Part shown: piece by piece, positions 5,079 through 8,279 of the stretch
Position numbering within the stretch: position 1 is the stretch's first letter
Layout: each line of letters starts with the position of its first letter
Assembly: GCA_038222225.1 (NCBI GenBank)
Contig: JBBRHV010000080.1
Span: 1-8,279 of the forward strand
DNA length: 8,279 nt
Direction of reading: 5' to 3'
Source: JAKLFA01 sp038222225
GTDB taxonomy: Bacteria > Omnitrophota > Gorgyraeia > Zapsychrales > JANLHA01
Translations under genes and position numbers: made by a program
The notes under the pieces: generated by a model
Told to the model about the DNA's origin: nothing
Databases searched by the model: none
What the model saw: the letters and a program-made list of their open reading frames with translations, nothing else

Positions 5079-6482
5079 ATGGTCAAAAGAAAAATGAACA
5101 TATTCTCGAGTTTCAGGACGAAGGTCACATTGATTCTCATTGGCGCCATGATCTTTTCCGCCGGAGCTTGCAATCTTTTGATCTACCAATATGCCTTGCA
5201 AGAGCAGTTTCAGCAGCTGCGTGAAAAACTGATGATCATCGCGCAAGTTGCGGCGTTGTCGGTTGACGGGAAAGTCTTGATGAAAATACCGTTGAAACGG
5301 GAGGGCGTTGAAACGCAAGACTATAAAGCGATTGCAGAAGAGTTGTTGGCGATCAAGCAGGTGGATCCGGCTTTGAAGTATGTGTATACGATGGCTCAAA
5401 CAGACAAGGCCGGGGAATGGCAGTTTATTGTGGACCCGGATGCGGCTGAGCTGGAATCGCGCGGGATTACTTCTTTTCCCGGAGACCGTTATAATGCTTC
5501 GCGTTTTCCTGAAATGATGAAAGCCTTTGACGGTCCGGCAGCGGACCGGAAATTTCAAATTGACCGTTGGGGAGTGACGTTGTCTGGGTATGCTCCGATC
5601 CGCAATTCTGTCGGCCAGACGGTGGCTATACTGGGGGTGGATATGGCGGCCGATGATGTCTATCTTCTCCAGCAAAAAGTACATACGCGCGAAATCGCGG
5701 TGGTGGTTTTGGGAATGATCGTGTCTTTATTTCTGGGGACATTTTTGTCGAAGCGGATCTCTTCCCGCATAGAACAATTGCTGCAAGGGACCAGGCGTGT
5801 GTCTGATGGAGATTTTCGCCATCAAGTCAAAGTTTCCGGTACGGACGAAATCGCTGAACTGGCGCATGCGTTTAATATCATGTCCAGATGTCTGTTTATT
5901 TCCCGTAAGAAAATGCATAAGTATTTTTACCGTGCCATGCAGTCGTTAGTCACGATTTTGGAATCGAAAGATGAGTATACCCGGGGGCACTCTGACCGTG
6001 TCACGGAATATGCCGGACGGATCGCCTTTGAAATGAAATTATCAGAGGAAGAGATCGAGCTTTTGAAAGATGCCGCGCGTCTTCATGATATTGGGAAGCT
6101 CACGATACCGAATTCGATCCTGAACAAAGAGGGCCGGCTGACCGAGGAAGAATGGGATGTCATCAAAAAACACCCGGTCGTCGGCGCTAATATTTTAAAG
6201 CCGGTGATTTTTGACAAGCAGCTGCTCTCGGTGGTGCGCTATCATCATGAGCGTTATGATGGAACCGGCTATCCCGATAAACTCAAAGGAGATGATATCG
6301 ATATTTTTACGATGATCATTTCGGTGGCCGATGCCTACGATGCTATGACCTCGGACCGGCCCTATCGTAAGGCCTTAAGTAGGGAACAGGCCTTGGACGA
6401 GTTTGAGAAATGCAAAGGAAGCCAATTCAAGGTGGAAGTGGTGGAGGCCCTTCAACGGGTTTTGTTGAGCGAGGATGCTTGA
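5079..6482 (+). CDS. Membrane sensor HD-GYP c-di-GMP phosphodiesterase (Cache-like, HAMP)
   Basis: Predicted to hydrolyse cyclic di-GMP in the cytoplasm in response to a periplasmic signal. A first TM helix (about 14-38) is followed by an extracytoplasmic domain (40-203). This ends in the Cache/PDC-type pattern LSGYAPIRNSVGQTVAILGVDM (168-189). The second TM helix is about 204-224, then HAMP (about 222-275, DGDFRHQV and DEIAELAHAFN). The HD-GYP domain (about 283-465) is complete: H304 in RGHSDRV, the HD pair H336-D337 in HDIGK, H365, H389-H390-E391 and the signature DGTGYP at 394-399. The later ISVADAYDAMTSDRPYR block is also intact. Nothing catalytic appears to be missing. The start at 5079 follows a purine-rich AAGAAGATGAA. 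ATG 5094 is an alternative that would drop five basic residues. It sits 13 bp after the six-TM gene. The Cache ligand is unknown. Confidence 0.93.
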   Translation: MVKRKMNIFSSFRTKVTLILIGAMIFSAGACNLLIYQYALQEQFQQLREKLMIIAQVAALSVDGKVLMKIPLKREGVETQDYKAIAEELLAIKQVDPALKYVYTMAQTDKAGEWQFIVDPDAAELESRGITSFPGDRYNASRFPEMMKAFDGPAADRKFQIDRWGVTLSGYAPIRNSVGQTVAILGVDMAADDVYLLQQKVHTREIAVVVLGMIVSLFLGTFLSKRISSRIEQLLQGTRRVSDGDFRHQVKVSGTDEIAELAHAFNIMSRCLFISRKKMHKYFYRAMQSLVTILESKDEYTRGHSDRVTEYAGRIAFEMKLSEEEIELLKDAARLHDIGKLTIPNSILNKEGRLTEEEWDVIKKHPVVGANILKPVIFDKQLLSVVRYHHERYDGTGYPDKLKGDDIDIFTMIISVADAYDAMTSDRPYRKALSREQALDEFEKCKGSQFKVEVVEALQRVLLSEDA

Positions 6483-6639
6483 GAATCGGCGTTTGTAAAA
6501 AAATCTTTTCAGTTTTTTATCTTTTTATCTTGTTTTTATGTCCTATCTTACTTTTATATAAACATATAAATATATATAGATAAATAAAAATTTTAAAGAT
6601 AATTTCGATGATGTGGGGTTATTTTTTGACTTTTTAATA

Positions 6640-6676
6640 TTATTTCTTCCTGCCTGCCGCAGGCAGGAAGAAATAA
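6640..6676. repeat. Perfect 18-bp inverted repeat (REP-like palindrome)
   Basis: TTATTTCTTCCTGCCTGC (6640-6657) is repeated exactly in inverted form at 6659-6676 around a single C. As RNA it would make about a 17-bp hairpin with a 3-nt loop on either strand. The central CCTGCCTGCCGCAGGCAGG resembles GC-rich interspersed palindromes seen in genomes of candidate phyla. There is no U tail, so it is not a canonical terminator, though its long stem might still stop transcription from the operon upstream. Only one copy is present here. Confidence 0.8.
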
Positions 6677-6844
6677 CCTCTCGGGTTTAGTTTTATGCCG
6701 TTGGCGCAAAACTGCGAAGGTTCCTATATGCTTTTTTAAAGATATATTTTTATTTAAGTTTATACGCGTTGAAATTTTTTAAATTTTTCCGCCGATGAGC
6801 TTGAAAGAAAGCGCTTTATTAAATTTATGTTTATATATTGCATT

Positions 6845-6873
6845 TTGACCGCTTAAAATGGTATGTTTAAAGT
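6845..6873 (+). promoter_or_regulatory. Possible sigma-70 type promoter for the secreted-protein gene
   Basis: TTGACC (6845-6850) and TAAAGT (6868-6873) are 17 bp apart and match the -35 and -10 consensus at 5 and 4 of 6 bases. The region is AT-rich, so chance matches are likely. The leader would be about 90 nt. Confidence 0.25.
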
Positions 6874-6969
6874 AGTGTGGGGTGGGTGCTTAGCCGTTTC
6901 TTTTACAACAAAATTTTAAGTATGAGTCTAATATAGATCTCGTGTATTTTCACGAAATGGAGCATGGCT

Positions 6970-8279
6970 ATGAGAACATTTAAAAACTCAAGATTTTTTC
7001 GTATTTCTTCATCTTTTATTATTTTTTTTCTGTCTTTTTCTTTAATCATTCCACCTAATTCGGTTTATGCCCAAGCCTTACCGGGCGTGTTTAATCTTCC
7101 GCTTCCAGGCACGATGGTGAATTTCAGCGAAGGATTCGCGCCGCCCATTATCCGCGGGCTGACGCTCAATCCGGACAATCCATTGCAGTTTGATTTTATT
7201 ATTGATACCGGAGATGATAACCTTCAGGGAGAGGCTTTTAGAGAAGAATCGCAGAAACTGATCAAATATTTTTTGGCTTCCCTGACCGTTCCGGATGAGG
7301 AATTTTGGGTCAACTTGTCTCCTTATGAAGAAGGCCGCATCATTGCCGATGGTTTAGGTGTGACCGAAATGGGCCGTGACCTGTTGGGCCAGGATTACAT
7401 TCTGAAACAATTGGCCAGCTCGTTGATGTATCCGGAGAAAGAATTGGGCAAGGAATTCTGGCAAAGGGTTTTTAAGAAATCCCAGGAGCGGTTTGGGACC
7501 ACGGATATTCCGGTGCAGACGTTTAATAAGATCTGGATCGTTCCGGATAAAGCGGTTGTGTATGAGCATAATGGTTTTGCCTTTGTGGGTGAACGGCATT
7601 TGAAGGTCATGGTGGAAGAGGATTATTTTGCCTTGACCAAGAATCAAGATCAGCAGACTGTTGCCGCGGAGAGCGCGGGTGAAGATGCTAAGGATGTCAA
7701 CAGCCTGTCTTCAGAGATCGTGCGTGAAATCCTGATCCCGGAGATTGAGAAGGAAGTCAATGAAGGCAAACAGTTTGCCACGTTGCGCCAGATTTATAAT
7801 TCGGTGATTTTAGCAGCCTGGTATAAACGGACCTTAAAAGACAGTTTGTTGGGTCAGGTGTATGTAAATCAGAATAAAACTAAAGGGATTGATCTTGATG
7901 ACAAACAGGCTAAAGAAAAGATCTACGAGCAGTATATGTCGGCCATCAAAAAAGGCGTGTTTAACTTTATTAAGGAAGATATAGATCCTCTTTCGCAGCA
8001 GGTGATCCCGAGGAAATATTTTTCCGGCGGGGCAGTCGGGGGCAAGGCAGTAAATCCGGATGTGAGGCCTTTGGTGGATCAGGTCGGCCGGGTCAATTCG
8101 CGGGTTTTAACCACAGAATCACGCAAACCCAATGCGCGCCTTCAAAGATTAGCGGTAACATTCGTTGAGAATGCCGGACCGCAAGAGATCGAGGTTGTGT
8201 ATAAATCTCCAACCAACGCCGCGGTGTTAGGGGAGACGGAAATAAGTCCAGAGCTTTCGGACAATGTAGTGACCTTTGC
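6970..8279 (+). CDS. Large secreted Omnitrophota-type protein, N-terminal part (3' end outside window)
   Basis: The frame is open for 436 codons and runs off the right edge. Residues 1-34 form a signal peptide: basic N-region with R2, K5, R8 and R11, hydrophobic IIFFLSFSLII, cut near VYA|QA. The mature part begins with a Pro-rich tract and continues with FDFIIDTGDDNLQGE, WVNLSPYEE, a long mixed helical region and IPRKYFSGGAVGGKA. No enzymatic motif is apparent. From memory, this block is characteristic of long exported proteins that recur in Candidatus Omnitrophota genomes, which is why the window is assigned there. Their function is not established. ATG 6970 is chosen over the in-frame ATG 6964 because GGAG (6959-6962) is 7 bp from the former and only 1 bp from the latter. 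Codons and composition are unremarkable. Confidence 0.85.
   Translation, partial: MRTFKNSRFFRISSSFIIFFLSFSLIIPPNSVYAQALPGVFNLPLPGTMVNFSEGFAPPIIRGLTLNPDNPLQFDFIIDTGDDNLQGEAFREESQKLIKYFLASLTVPDEEFWVNLSPYEEGRIIADGLGVTEMGRDLLGQDYILKQLASSLMYPEKELGKEFWQRVFKKSQERFGTTDIPVQTFNKIWIVPDKAVVYEHNGFAFVGERHLKVMVEEDYFALTKNQDQQTVAAESAGEDAKDVNSLSSEIVREILIPEIEKEVNEGKQFATLRQIYNSVILAAWYKRTLKDSLLGQVYVNQNKTKGIDLDDKQAKEKIYEQYMSAIKKGVFNFIKEDIDPLSQQVIPRKYFSGGAVGGKAVNPDVRPLVDQVGRVNSRVLTTESRKPNARLQRLAVTFVENAGPQEIEVVYKSPTNAAVLGETEISPELSDNVVTF

Larger units (their letters stand above)
6483..6969. other. AT-rich intergenic region, 487 bp, no gene seen
   Basis: No coding frame of note is present. The first 120 bp are AT-rich with short TA repeats (about 6555-6590) and show no clear terminator for the phosphodiesterase operon. 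A large palindrome lies at 6640-6676, followed by small stems AACC/GGTT (6675-6687) and CGCA/TGCG (about 6706-6716) that may belong to a structured leader. TCGTG/CACGA (6940-6955) forms a short stem just ahead of the ribosome site of the next gene. Confidence 0.5.

Noticed and set aside
5019..5684. 221-codon open frame on the minus strand
   Set aside because: It lies opposite the HD-GYP phosphodiesterase gene, whose plus-strand domains are unmistakable. The minus product shows no domain, only a composition rich in Arg, His and Gln.
6702..6715. Sigma-54-like TGGCGCAAAACTGC on the plus strand
   Set aside because: The GG to GC offset is 11 bp instead of 12 and the -12 element lacks TTGC, so it should not be functional.
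6675..6735. Possible c-di-GMP (GEMM-I) riboswitch, because of the GCGCAAAACTGCG stretch
   Set aside because: Only a short CGCAAA-like core is present. The 5' GCAAACC half and the GAAA tetraloop hairpin of the aptamer are missing.
7354..7647. Two overlapping minus-strand frames inside the secreted-protein gene
   Set aside because: They are shadows of the plus-strand frame, which has a signal peptide and lineage-typical tracts.

Overview
The window looks like chromosome from a member of Candidatus Omnitrophota (formerly OP3). The main reason is the protein that runs off the right edge. Its N-terminal region matches, from memory, a lineage-typical secreted protein of that phylum, with tracts such as FDFIIDTGD, WVNLSP and IPRKYFSGGA. 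A PEP-CTERM surface protein, a pseudopilin and multidomain c-di-GMP enzymes fit a Gram-negative, surface-active bacterium. The assignment rests on family recognition, not on a marker gene.

Left edge (1-144): the last 35 codons of an ISL3-family transposase, the element's right terminus (GGCTCTT read inward) ending at 136, then a possible 8-bp AT-rich target duplication. The element stops 22 bp before a small beta-rich hypothetical gene (159-443), which may have lost its original 5' end. A 565-residue diguanylate cyclase (4 TM, PAS, GAF, GGDEF) follows at 480-2177. A strong bidirectional terminator (2250-2283) separates it from the convergent PEP-CTERM gene.

Middle (2315-3495): a minus-strand PEP-CTERM protein is preceded by a near-perfect sigma-54 promoter, placed so that a 27-nt leader with a Shine-Dalgarno sequence results. 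The 386-bp divergent intergenic region also holds, on the plus side, a short hairpin, a 14-bp near-exact direct repeat and a strong terminator hairpin just before a DUF486 membrane protein gene. This arrangement looks like an attenuated leader or a small RNA.

Right-middle (3496-6482): four co-directional genes: the DUF486 protein, a six-cysteine type IV pilin-like protein, a six-TM protein with buried DE/HE/EE residues, and a Cache-HAMP-HD-GYP c-di-GMP phosphodiesterase. The last three are separated by only 8 and 13 bp and are probably one operon. The window thus carries both a c-di-GMP synthase and a c-di-GMP hydrolase around genes for surface-exposed proteins.

Right edge (6483-8279): a 487-bp AT-rich intergenic region contains a perfect 18-bp inverted repeat (REP-like palindrome). 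It is followed by the start of a large secreted Omnitrophota protein that is still open at the window end.
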